DNA of 64,000 nucleotides from Opitutaceae bacterium (GTDB lineage Bacteria > Verrucomicrobiota > Verrucomicrobiia > Opitutales > Opitutaceae), in assembly GCA_041395105.1 (NCBI GenBank), contig JAWLBB010000001.1:868001-932000 (forward strand), read 5' to 3'. A program made the translations under genes and the position numbers. The notes under the pieces were generated by a model. It was not told the DNA's origin and did not search any database. It saw only the letters and a list, made by a program, of their open reading frames with translations. Below, one piece after another: positions 9,698 to 17,424 of the stretch. Position 1 is the stretch's first letter. Each line of letters begins with the position of its first letter.

Positions 9698-9830
9698 GCG
9701 GCTGTCCTACGAGTGATGAAATGTGTCGTTTCTGACCAAACCCTGCGGGCCCGGGTACCTCGTCCCCGCCTTGCCCGGCGACCCAAAGCAATCTTCAGCG
9801 GCACGCTTCAGCGCTCGCAGGACAGCCGCT
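9697..9830. repeat. Inverted repeat element after ccoP
   Basis: Two 17-bp arms (9697-9713 and 9814-9830) are reverse complements with one mismatch and enclose 100 bp without a gene. The left arm begins inside the ccoP stop codon. It could be a small non-autonomous element or a long-range hairpin between ccoP and ccoG. No other copy was found in the window. Confidence 0.6.
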
Positions 9831-9874
9831 GAGGTTGCGGCCTCGGCCGATCCGGTTTAGAGGGAGGACTTACC

Positions 9875-11275
9875 ATGGCTGCACCGAACATTCGACCGTC
9901 ACGCGAATCCGTCACCACGATCAATGAGGATGGATCGCGGTTTTTTCTTCACCCGGCCGATGTTCGGGGTCGTTTCACTACCTGGCGCCGGGCAACGGCC
10001 CTCTTCCTGGTCGCTTTCTACGCTCTTCTGCCCTGGATTCCGGTCAACGGCTATCCGGCGGTCTTTCTCGACGTCCGCCAGCTCCAGTTTCACTTTTTCG
10101 GGCTGACCTTCGCCGCCCAGGATCTCTGGCTGGCCTTCTTCCTGATCAGTGGTCTCGGATTCACCCTGTTCTACCTGACCGCCTTCCTCGGTCGGGTCTG
10201 GTGCGGGTGGGCCTGCCCGCAGACGGTTTTTCTGGAGCATGTCTACCGCCGCATCGAGCGCTGGCTCGAGGGCGACGCGGCCAAACGCCGCCGGCTCGAC
10301 CAGGCTCCGTGGAAAGCAGACAAGATCATTCGGCGCGGAGCAAAGCACCTGCTCTTCGTCATCGTCTCCCTTGCCATCACCCACCTCTTTCTTGCCTACT
10401 TCATCTCCATTCCAGAAGTCTGGCGGATGATGACGACGGCCCCGACCGACAATTGGGGAATCTTTGTTTTCGTCTTCATCGCCGCGGGCATTCTCTACTT
10501 CAACTTCGCCTGGTTTCGGGAACAGCTGTGCATCATCATCTGCCCCTACGGGCGCCTGCAATCGGCCCTCATCGACGATGACTCCATGGTCATCGGTTAC
10601 GACGAACGCCGGGGAGAGCCGCGCGGCAAGGTCGGGGCGGAGGGCGTGGGGGACTGTATCGCCTGCAATCGCTGCGTGGCGGTCTGCCCGACCGGGATCG
10701 ACATCCGGCAAGGGCTTCAGATGGAGTGTATCGGGTGCGCCAACTGTATCGATGCCTGCGATGAGATCATGGAAAAGGTTGGCCGGCCGAAAGGTCTGGT
10801 GCGTTACGATTCTCTCAACGGACTGGCCGGTCTGAAGACCCGGATCGTCCGGGCCCGTGTCGTTCTCTATACCGTTCTCCTCCTGATCGGCGCCACCGTC
10901 ATGCTCTTCTCCTTCAGTCGCCTGAAGCCTGTTTCAGCGACGGCTTTTCGCATGCAGGGCGCGCCCTATATTGTCGATGATACTTCCGTTCGGAACCAGT
11001 ACCTGGTCCGGATCGTGAACAAACGCAACCGCCCCGTAACCGTCTCCGCCCGCCCGGTGGCCGATGCTGCCGGACTGGCCTGGACCGGCCTGGACCAGCC
11101 CGTTACCGTCGACCCCAACAGCGAAGAGGTCCGCCCCCTCATCGTAACGGTGCCGCGGGCGCAATACGTCGGTCCCTTTCACCTCATGGTGGAATTGACG
11201 GATGAAGCCGGAGAGATTCGGATCGAACGGAAGGTTGAATTCCTCGGTCCCAATCCGAACCGCCTCCTGAAGTAA
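9875..11275 (+). CDS. ccoG: Cytochrome oxidase accessory protein CcoG (FixG/RdxA family)
   Basis: 466-residue membrane iron-sulfur protein needed for cbb3 biogenesis, thought to reduce Cu(II) for delivery to the oxidase. There are several helices in the first 220 residues with the motif WCGWACPQTVF, then a bacterial ferredoxin domain with two clusters (CIACNRCVAVCPTG and CIGCANCIDACDE, about residues 261-298), another helix near 335-352, and a C-terminal Ig-like domain typical of FixG. The ATG at 9875 follows a good ribosome binding site (gagggagga). It belongs to the ccoNO-Q-P-G-I cluster. Confidence 0.95.
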   Translation: MAAPNIRPSRESVTTINEDGSRFFLHPADVRGRFTTWRRATALFLVAFYALLPWIPVNGYPAVFLDVRQLQFHFFGLTFAAQDLWLAFFLISGLGFTLFYLTAFLGRVWCGWACPQTVFLEHVYRRIERWLEGDAAKRRRLDQAPWKADKIIRRGAKHLLFVIVSLAITHLFLAYFISIPEVWRMMTTAPTDNWGIFVFVFIAAGILYFNFAWFREQLCIIICPYGRLQSALIDDDSMVIGYDERRGEPRGKVGAEGVGDCIACNRCVAVCPTGIDIRQGLQMECIGCANCIDACDEIMEKVGRPKGLVRYDSLNGLAGLKTRIVRARVVLYTVLLLIGATVMLFSFSRLKPVSATAFRMQGAPYIVDDTSVRNQYLVRIVNKRNRPVTVSARPVADAAGLAWTGLDQPVTVDPNSEEVRPLIVTVPRAQYVGPFHLMVELTDEAGEIRIERKVEFLGPNPNRLLK

Positions 11276-11276
11276 G

Positions 11277-11429
11277 ATGCGCTGGTTTCTTGATCGCCCC
11301 TGGCTTCTCGCCGTTCTCGCCTTCGTCATCCTGATCGGCGCCTGGATCACCTTCTTCATTATCGCCGGTCGCAACGCCCCCGAACGCATTGAGGTCCCCT
11401 CCCGCGATCAAGGGGTTAAGCCGCAATGA
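11277..11429 (+). CDS. 50-residue membrane protein in the ccoH (fixH) position
   Basis: The start codon lies one base after the ccoG stop. The product, MRWFLDRPWLLAVLAFVILI at its N-terminus, is one long hydrophobic helix (about residues 9-30) with a short polar tail ending KPQ. FixH/CcoH normally sits here between ccoG and ccoI and is about 150 residues, so this is either a short lineage-specific CcoH analogue or a CcoH truncated by the repeat that supplies its last codons and stop. The tail is encoded by an imperfect copy (11410-11424) of the repeat arm that begins at 11429. Function beyond position is unknown. Confidence 0.6.
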   Translation: MRWFLDRPWLLAVLAFVILIGAWITFFIIAGRNAPERIEVPSRDQGVKPQ

Positions 11430-11494
11430 AGGGGTCAGGCCGCTTTTTGTTGACGAATTCATGAATTTGTCAACAAAAAGCAGCCTGACCCCTT
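11429..11494. repeat. 66-bp near-perfect palindrome (AAGGGGTCAGG family)
   Basis: Arms of 32 nt (11429-11460 and 11463-11494) are reverse complements with two mismatches around a 2-nt centre. Each outer end reads AAGGGGTCAGG. A partial 15-nt direct copy precedes it at 11410-11424, and related fragments occur at 47894-47907 and 48083-48093. It lies across the junction of the small membrane gene and ccoI and contains the best ATG for ccoI. Confidence 0.9.
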
Positions 11495-13905
11495 CTGGGA
11501 TCAAGACCTGCAAACATTGTGGAAATCCCCTCGACGAAGCCACGGCTCCCGAGGCGGCGGAACGGGGTTTCTGCTGTTCAGGCTGCGAGTATGTCTACCG
11601 GCTGATTCACGGACAGAAACTGGACCGGTTCTATGAGCTGAGGGGCCGGACGGTGGATCCGGTCGGGGGCTACGTCTTCCGTCCCCGGGACACCCGATGG
11701 CTCAAGGGTCTGGCTCTCGAGGCGGAAAAGAAGGCTAAGGACCGGGCGGTTCTGACCCTGAGGGTCCAGGGAATCTCCTGCGTCGGGTGTGTCTGGCTGA
11801 TCGAGAAGGTATTTCTGGATCGGGAGGGTGCGCGATTGGCCCGGGTCAACGCGACCGAGGGCACGGTGCGTCTCGAATGGGTCCCGGGTCAACTGGACGT
11901 GCCGGCCTTTGCCCTCGATCTCCAGCGTTTCGGCTATCTGCTCGGTCCGGCCGGTGGGGCCACCCGGGGCGAAAGCAGTCGGTTGACCATGCGTCTGGGC
12001 ATGTGTGCGGCGTTCGCCATGAATGCCATGCTCTTCACCCTCCCGGTCTACCTCGGGATGACGCCGGATTTCTGGTTCGCCTGGCTCTTCAGCGCCCTCG
12101 CGTTCGCCTTTTCCACCATGGCGCTGATCGTGGGCGGATCGTACTTCTTCCGGCGCAGCCTGACCGGCCTTCGCCATGGGGTCATTCACATCGATCTGCC
12201 GATTTCGCTCGGTCTGATCTTTGCCTACGCCGGATCGCTCTACGGATGGATCACCGGAACGGAGGGGATGGTCTACTTTGATTTCGTGGCCACCTTCAGT
12301 TTTCTCATGCTGGTCGGGCGGTGGACCCAGCAGGTGGCGGTCGAACGCAATCAGAGGCGCCTGCTCGATGCGACCATGGGTCTTCCGCGTGTCGAGCGGG
12401 TGGGAGGATCCGGCGAGGCCGGCACGGAGGAGGTCTCGGTTGAAGATCTGGGCCCGGGGGATATCTACCGGCTGGAGCCCGGACAGGCCGTCCCGGTCTG
12501 TTCCCAATTGCGGGTGTCGGATGCGTCCTTTGGACTCGACTGGATCAGCGGTGAATCCGAAGCCCGCGCCTCGCGAGTCGGCCAGCTTGTCTCGGCCGGG
12601 GCGATCAACCTGAGCCCGACCGCAATCGAGATGCAGGCGGTTGAAGTCTGGGATCAGTCGCTTCTGTCCCGATTGCTGGCGGGAGGTGAATCTGGAGAAA
12701 GGGGCGATCCCCTCCTCGAGCGCATCATTCGAATCTACCTGATTGCGGTGCTCGCCTTGGCGGCAGCCGGAGGCGGGGCCTGGTTCGTCCTTGCCGGAGA
12801 TAGCGGACTGGCCCTTCGGGTGGCCGTATCCGTCCTGGTTGTTTCCTGTCCGTGTGCTCTGGGTGTGTCCCTGCCCCTGCTCGATGAGATGGCAACCGCC
12901 CGGATGCGTCGATTCGGGGTTTATGTGCGGGCCGAGCATGTCTGGCAGCGGCTCCGACGCGTCACCAGGGTGGTTTTTGACAAGACCGGAACACTCACGC
13001 TCGAATCTCCCATTCTTCTGAATCGCGCGGAACTCGGGAGACTGGATTCCGCCGATCGGGAGGCCTTGGGAGCCATGGTCCGGGAGAGCCGTCATCCGGT
13101 GGCGTCGTGCCTCCGCGAGGCACTCCTCGCCGACGGTTGGATTGACGGACGGAGCCAGGTTCGTGGTGATTTGGAGGAAGAGGTGGGGCAGGGACTGATC
13201 TGGAGGGACGGTGAACACGAATGGAGACTGGGTCGTCCGTCCTGGGCTGTCTTCGGAAACACCGGGTCGCCGGTGCCGGCCGGCGACGAGGTTCGCACCG
13301 TGTATTCCAGGGACGGTCGCGCCTTGATTGGATTCATCATTCGGGACGAAGTCCGACCCGGTGCACGCAGCGAGGTGGCCGCACTGCTTGCCATGGGTTA
13401 CGAGATCCGTGTCCTCAGCGGCGATCGCCGATCATCCGTTGAGTCCATGGTTCGTGGACTCGGCCTGCCGGAGACACATGGTCTGGCCGAGCAGTCGCCG
13501 CAGGAAAAGGCCGATTGGGTGCGGAATCACGATGCCCGCCGGATCCTCATGATCGGGGACGGGGCCAATGACAGCCTGGCCTTTGACGCCGCCGGCTGCC
13601 GGGGCACTCCGGCCATCGACCGGGGCCTGTTGGAGCAGAAATCAGACTTTTTCTTCCTCGGCCGGAGCCTTTCCGGGATTCGGAGGCTGATGGAGACGGC
13701 CCGCCGGCATGGACGGGTCGCATCGGCCATCCTGGTCTTTGCGATCCTTTACAACCTGGTCGCGGTCGCCTTTTGCCTGGCCGGTCGGATGAATCCGTTG
13801 CTCGCGGCCGTCCTCATGCCGCTGAGCGCGCTGGTGTCGCTGGCCATCGCGGCGTGGGGAATGTCCCGTCAGGATTCCGCCAATACAATGATCGTGTCGG
13901 ATTGA
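11461..13905 (+). CDS. ccoI: Copper-exporting P-type ATPase for cbb3 oxidase (CcoI/FixI type)
   Basis: P1B-type ATPase of about 814 residues that moves copper across the membrane for cbb3 oxidase maturation. An N-terminal Cys-rich region (CKHCG, CCSGC) typical of CcoI is followed by a heavy-metal-associated domain with GISCVGCV, membrane helices, the transport motif SCPCALG (near residue 463), the phosphorylation site DKTGTLT (near 506), the HP motif in SRHPVAS and the hinge GDGANDS. The ATG at 11461 lies inside the palindrome, so the first ~10 residues are repeat-derived; the frame is also open upstream to a TTG at 11389. The 3' end overlaps the convergent channel gene by 37 bp. Confidence 0.93.
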   Translation: MNLSTKSSLTPSGIKTCKHCGNPLDEATAPEAAERGFCCSGCEYVYRLIHGQKLDRFYELRGRTVDPVGGYVFRPRDTRWLKGLALEAEKKAKDRAVLTLRVQGISCVGCVWLIEKVFLDREGARLARVNATEGTVRLEWVPGQLDVPAFALDLQRFGYLLGPAGGATRGESSRLTMRLGMCAAFAMNAMLFTLPVYLGMTPDFWFAWLFSALAFAFSTMALIVGGSYFFRRSLTGLRHGVIHIDLPISLGLIFAYAGSLYGWITGTEGMVYFDFVATFSFLMLVGRWTQQVAVERNQRRLLDATMGLPRVERVGGSGEAGTEEVSVEDLGPGDIYRLEPGQAVPVCSQLRVSDASFGLDWISGESEARASRVGQLVSAGAINLSPTAIEMQAVEVWDQSLLSRLLAGGESGERGDPLLERIIRIYLIAVLALAAAGGGAWFVLAGDSGLALRVAVSVLVVSCPCALGVSLPLLDEMATARMRRFGVYVRAEHVWQRLRRVTRVVFDKTGTLTLESPILLNRAELGRLDSADREALGAMVRESRHPVASCLREALLADGWIDGRSQVRGDLEEEVGQGLIWRDGEHEWRLGRPSWAVFGNTGSPVPAGDEVRTVYSRDGRALIGFIIRDEVRPGARSEVAALLAMGYEIRVLSGDRRSSVESMVRGLGLPETHGLAEQSPQEKADWVRNHDARRILMIGDGANDSLAFDAAGCRGTPAIDRGLLEQKSDFFFLGRSLSGIRRLMETARRHGRVASAILVFAILYNLVAVAFCLAGRMNPLLAAVLMPLSALVSLAIAAWGMSRQDSANTMIVSD

Positions 13906-15860
13906 CCGAGCTCGAAGGTGGAAGCCCTCCCGGGGTTGAGGACATATTCGGCCCGGATGGGGCCACCCTTTGCCCCCAGTCTGAGTCCGAGGGCGATCTC
14001 GCCCCGAATGCAGGCCGCAGCCTGCATCGCCGCGAAGGTGGTCCGCTCCGGTCCAAGTCCGTATTCGGCGGGTGAGCGAAAGACGATCTCGGATCCGCCG
14101 GCTCCGAAGAGCTGGTCGAAAATGGCACGGAGCTCGCGTCGCACCGCGACCTGGCAGAGCATATAGCTGATCAGGCTGGGACCGATCACGAGTTCGATCT
14201 CCCGATCGCGAAAGAGTTCCGCGTTCGTCGGATCCATCAGCTCGAGCACGATGTGAGGCCGGGTGACCGAAGACCCGAAAATCTCCTCCAGGACGAGATA
14301 TCCAAGCAGGGTGCGGGCGTCCGATTCGGATTCCGAGCCCGCGAGGGTACTCGCCAGCAACAGGATTGAGTCATAGGTCTCCGGTCGGTGGGCACGCAGT
14401 TGGGCCGGGTCGACATATTCACCCTCGATCTGGCGGATCATCACATTCGCGTTGCCGTCCGGTATCTGCTGCAGACGATCGGCGCCCGCAACCCGGGAGA
14501 TGATGTCGACGACGAACGACTCCTCGGTGTATTCGCGGAATTCCTCGATCAGGGCGATGGCGTGTGGGTTCCAGCCAAGGATGAGGACGCGGCGTTCCGA
14601 GCGTTCCCGTCGCGTCGGGCGGACCGGGGACGAGAGGCTGTTTCCCGTTTGCTTCAGGTCGCCGACCTGCGGGGCGGCACATTCGTAACTGGGTGCGATG
14701 GAGAAGACCAGATCACCCGGCTTGAGAACGAAGCCGTCGCCCGGATTGAGGTGTGGGTGGAAGACTCCCTGGTCCTGGTGGACGATTCCGAGGGGAATCG
14801 CCCGTTCCATCGCCGCCCGGACCTCACCGAACGTCCGCCCGGCCAGTCCGGTCGCCCGGCGGACATAGAGGCGTTGCGGACCCGAGGCGTTGAGCAGCCT
14901 CCGGGAAAGCCGGGCGACGCCGGGCTCCCGGATCGCCTGGGCAAGGATTCGACAGACAATGCGGTCGCTGGCCAGGATCTCGGTTGGCCCGGAGTAGGCG
15001 CGTTGCGCAAGCGCGATGTGACGGGCATCCTCGATTTCGGCGACGATGAGGGGCAGGGTGTCATTGGAGGTATTCCGATGAAAGACGGAGGCGGAGTAGA
15101 GGATCTTTATGGTCCGCTGGTCGGCGTCGCCGCGGTCGTCGGCGTAGTCGTCCGAGGGAAGTACCACGGCCGCCGCATTGAGAAAATCGACCCGCTTCAG
15201 GTGGTCCATCTGGAGCGCACTCCCGGTCCGGAAAATGATCTGACCCTCCGACCAGCGACGCCCGAGCCGCTGTTTCAGATCCTCCACCAGGGCGGGCGTC
15301 ACCTTTTCGGCCAGCACGACGAGTCGCAGGCGCGAGGCCTTCCGGACTTCCAGGAATCGCTTGACCCGTCCTTCCCCGGCGAGGAAGTCCATGATGATCG
15401 ACGGGGTGCGATTGGTCCAACCGAGGATGAGGATGTGATTGCGCTGGGCGATCGGGGTCAGACCGCTCTCCAGGCGGGTGATCGTCGTGTTCAGCCACTG
15501 GGTCATGATGGCGATGAGCGACCCCATGAAGACGACATAACCCAGGATGGTCACAACTGTGGCGATGCTCCGCAGAACGACGCCCTCATCGTCTCCGAGG
15601 TAGCCGGGATCGGTCAGGCGCAGGAAGGCCCACCAGACGGCATCCCAGGGATTGGGAAATGAGCCGGTCGAGAGGTAGGCGAATCCCCCTGCGGTGAGCG
15701 AAATCAGGACGATCGCTCCGGCGATGACGGCGAGCCGGGAGAGGGTGCCTCGGAGGATCAGACGTTCGAGGATGAAGGTCAGGCGGTTGCCGAAGCGATT
15801 CATAAGCCGATCCATTGGTGTATCTGACTTCCGTGGGGTGGGGCGAGCGGTAAACTCCAT
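13869..15860 (-). CDS. CASTOR/POLLUX-type ion channel with NAD-binding (RCK-like) domains
   Basis: About 663 residues. Two or three membrane helices in the first ~150 residues flank a pore-loop segment (WDAVWWAFLRLTDPGYLGDD) instead of the TVGYG potassium filter. Two Rossmann-like regulatory regions follow, starting near ILILGWTNRTPSIIMDFL and VLILGWNPHAIALIEEF, as in the CASTOR/POLLUX family and in RCK/TrkA-N proteins that gate ion flow. Start candidates are GTG 15884, ATG 15860 and ATG 15815; none has a strong ribosome binding site and I use 15860. The end overlaps ccoI antisense by 37 bp. Confidence 0.85.
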   Translation of the reverse strand: MEFTARPTPRKSDTPMDRLMNRFGNRLTFILERLILRGTLSRLAVIAGAIVLISLTAGGFAYLSTGSFPNPWDAVWWAFLRLTDPGYLGDDEGVVLRSIATVVTILGYVVFMGSLIAIMTQWLNTTITRLESGLTPIAQRNHILILGWTNRTPSIIMDFLAGEGRVKRFLEVRKASRLRLVVLAEKVTPALVEDLKQRLGRRWSEGQIIFRTGSALQMDHLKRVDFLNAAAVVLPSDDYADDRGDADQRTIKILYSASVFHRNTSNDTLPLIVAEIEDARHIALAQRAYSGPTEILASDRIVCRILAQAIREPGVARLSRRLLNASGPQRLYVRRATGLAGRTFGEVRAAMERAIPLGIVHQDQGVFHPHLNPGDGFVLKPGDLVFSIAPSYECAAPQVGDLKQTGNSLSSPVRPTRRERSERRVLILGWNPHAIALIEEFREYTEESFVVDIISRVAGADRLQQIPDGNANVMIRQIEGEYVDPAQLRAHRPETYDSILLLASTLAGSESESDARTLLGYLVLEEIFGSSVTRPHIVLELMDPTNAELFRDREIELVIGPSLISYMLCQVAVRRELRAIFDQLFGAGGSEIVFRSPAEYGLGPERTTFAAMQAAACIRGEIALGLRLGAKGGPIRAEYVLNPGRASTFELGQSDTIIVLAES

Positions 15861-15928
15861 CCCCCATTCCCGGTCGCTTGTCACGAAGGTTTCTGTTGGC
15901 GGTGCGCCCTGCGAAAAAGTTTGCGAAT

Positions 15929-15964
15929 GTTACATTCAGGTTACAATGTCACCTTGTTGTCACA
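15929..15964. promoter_or_regulatory. Candidate tandem Pho box
   Basis: Two adjacent 18-bp units have the 7-4-7 layout of phosphate-regulon boxes: GTTACAT-TCAG-GTTACAA (15929-15946) and TGTCACC-TTGT-TGTCACA (15947-15964). Repeats within each unit are 11 bp apart. The site is in the A+T-richer space between the divergent channel gene and the TonB-like gene and could serve either. The assignment is by pattern only; no PhoB gene is in the window. Confidence 0.4.
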
Positions 15965-15998
15965 AACTGCGTGTTTGGGACGATTGGAGACGTGAGCC

Positions 15999-16430
15999 GT
16001 GAACCACCCCGCAATTATCCTGATCGCTTCGCTCCTGCCGCTTTCGGCGCTGGCCTCCTTTGATCCGATCGAGCTGCCCACGGATGTCTCCAGGGTCATC
16101 GTCCTTGAGACACCCGAGCCCACCCCGGTGGATGCGGATCTGTTGGATTATCCCGCCCATCTGGTTTATCGAATCACCCCTGAATATCCGAGGGAGTTGA
16201 AGGCCCGGGGGATCATGGGTTATGTCGAGGTCGAGATCGTCGTCGATACCATCGGCCGGGTCTGCAAAGCGGAAGTCATCAAGGCGGATTATCCGGATTT
16301 TGCCGAAGCCGCGCTCCGGGCGACCCGTGAATGGATCTTCGAGCCGGCGCTGATCGAGGGGCTTCCCGTTGCGGTCAAAGTGACGGTGCCCTTCCGGTTC
16401 ATCATCCCCAGTCTTTTGGCCCAACGCTGA
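15999..16430 (+). CDS. TonB C-terminal domain protein with signal peptide
   Basis: 143 residues. A signal peptide (about residues 1-20, ending ALAS) is followed by a short Pro-rich stretch and a TonB C-terminal domain with YRITPEYPRELKARGIMGYV and REWIFEPALIEGLPV. TonB proteins energise outer-membrane receptors, but classical TonB has an uncleaved N-terminal anchor and a long Pro-rich arm. This short version looks exported to the periplasm and may be an accessory energy-transfer or binding protein. It starts with GTG; a GGAG lies nine bases upstream. The candidate Pho box is 35 bp upstream. Confidence 0.8.
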   Translation: MNHPAIILIASLLPLSALASFDPIELPTDVSRVIVLETPEPTPVDADLLDYPAHLVYRITPEYPRELKARGIMGYVEVEIVVDTIGRVCKAEVIKADYPDFAEAALRATREWIFEPALIEGLPVAVKVTVPFRFIIPSLLAQR

Positions 16431-16456
16431 ACGCTTTTCCCGCGCTCACCGAAGGT

Positions 16457-17365
16457 TCATTCGATCGGATTGCGGAAGACAAAGAGGACGGGGCGATGAT
16501 CGTCCGGGTCGCCGGCCCGCGCGCCTTCATTGTTGTCGATCAGGACGAGGATTTCCCGGTCATTGATGGCCAGTCCTTCCGCCAGTCCATAGGTGCGGTC
16601 GGCGTATCTCCATTCGGGTGCGTTTACAGTCTTTTCGTAGGACCAGGATTCGCCGATTTGAAATCGATCCCCATCGGGCAGGAGTTCGGTGACGAGGTGC
16701 AGGTTTCGCTCAAGCACAAAAAGTCGGCCGCGCCACTGGCACAGGTCCGAGAAGTCGAGGGTGCGGCCTTTGGGAACCATCCGGTCTGGATCCTCCATCT
16801 GCCAAGCTTCGATTGACGCGGATTCATCGTCCGCCCGGACCCGGATCAGCCCGCGCGGTTGGCGTTCGCTCGCCAACAGGTATTCACCGTTTTCGAGCAG
16901 GACGATTCCCTCGAGATCGCCGCCCCTGGTGGCGAAGAGTCCGGCCTTCAGCCCTACGGGCTTCAGGTCCGGGGTTGTCCATCGGGCCTGCCCCGAGCCA
17001 TCGACGATCAGCGCCCGGAAGGACGTTTCGGAGACAAGGTGAAATCGTCCGGACGGATCGACGCAGATACCTTCGAGGTCGAGGTTGAAGTCGGGCGGGG
17101 TACCCTCAGGTGGGAGAAACTCAAGGGCAGGCCGGAAGCGGGCGCTGTCGGCCTCCCGGAGCACCTGGAAGATGGTATGGGGATGCTTGTCGCACACCGC
17201 ATAGAGTTCTCCCTCGCGGAAAACCAGGCCGGATGGTTGCAGGTGGGCCGGTCCTTCGATCGGGAGAGCTTCCAGTAGGGTGAGTTCCGGGTGCGTTTCT
17301 GCGAAGAGCAACCGGGGTGAGACGCCGGTCCAGAGAATCAGAAAAACAGTCAGGGCGCTCTTCAT
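16457..17365 (-). CDS. Exported esterase/phytase-like beta-propeller protein
   Basis: 302 residues from the ATG at 17365, which gives a clean signal peptide (MKSALTVFLILWTG to about LLFAE). The body has repeated strand segments with conserved LEGI(C/V) motifs (NLDLEGICVDPSG, GGDLEGIVLLENG) and GLAEGLAINDREILVLIDNN near the end, which fits the esterase-like phytase family (PF13449 type). The substrate is unknown; a phosphoester is plausible from the family. A longer start at 17428 would overlap the end of recD2. It lies 59 bp downstream of recD2 on the same strand. Confidence 0.72.
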   Translation of the reverse strand: MKSALTVFLILWTGVSPRLLFAETHPELTLLEALPIEGPAHLQPSGLVFREGELYAVCDKHPHTIFQVLREADSARFRPALEFLPPEGTPPDFNLDLEGICVDPSGRFHLVSETSFRALIVDGSGQARWTTPDLKPVGLKAGLFATRGGDLEGIVLLENGEYLLASERQPRGLIRVRADDESASIEAWQMEDPDRMVPKGRTLDFSDLCQWRGRLFVLERNLHLVTELLPDGDRFQIGESWSYEKTVNAPEWRYADRTYGLAEGLAINDREILVLIDNNEGARAGDPDDHRPVLFVFRNPIE

Positions 17366-17424
17366 CGAGGTTCCTCCGGTCTTGTTCGGGCATCCGCACA
17401 CGAATTGGAGGAATCCCGGGCCGA

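Noticed and set aside
11578..13218. 546-residue open frame on the minus strand
   Set aside because: It mirrors the ccoI coding sequence, where all P-type ATPase motifs are in the plus frame. The antisense product is low in hydrophobic structure and rich in Asp, Gly and Arg.
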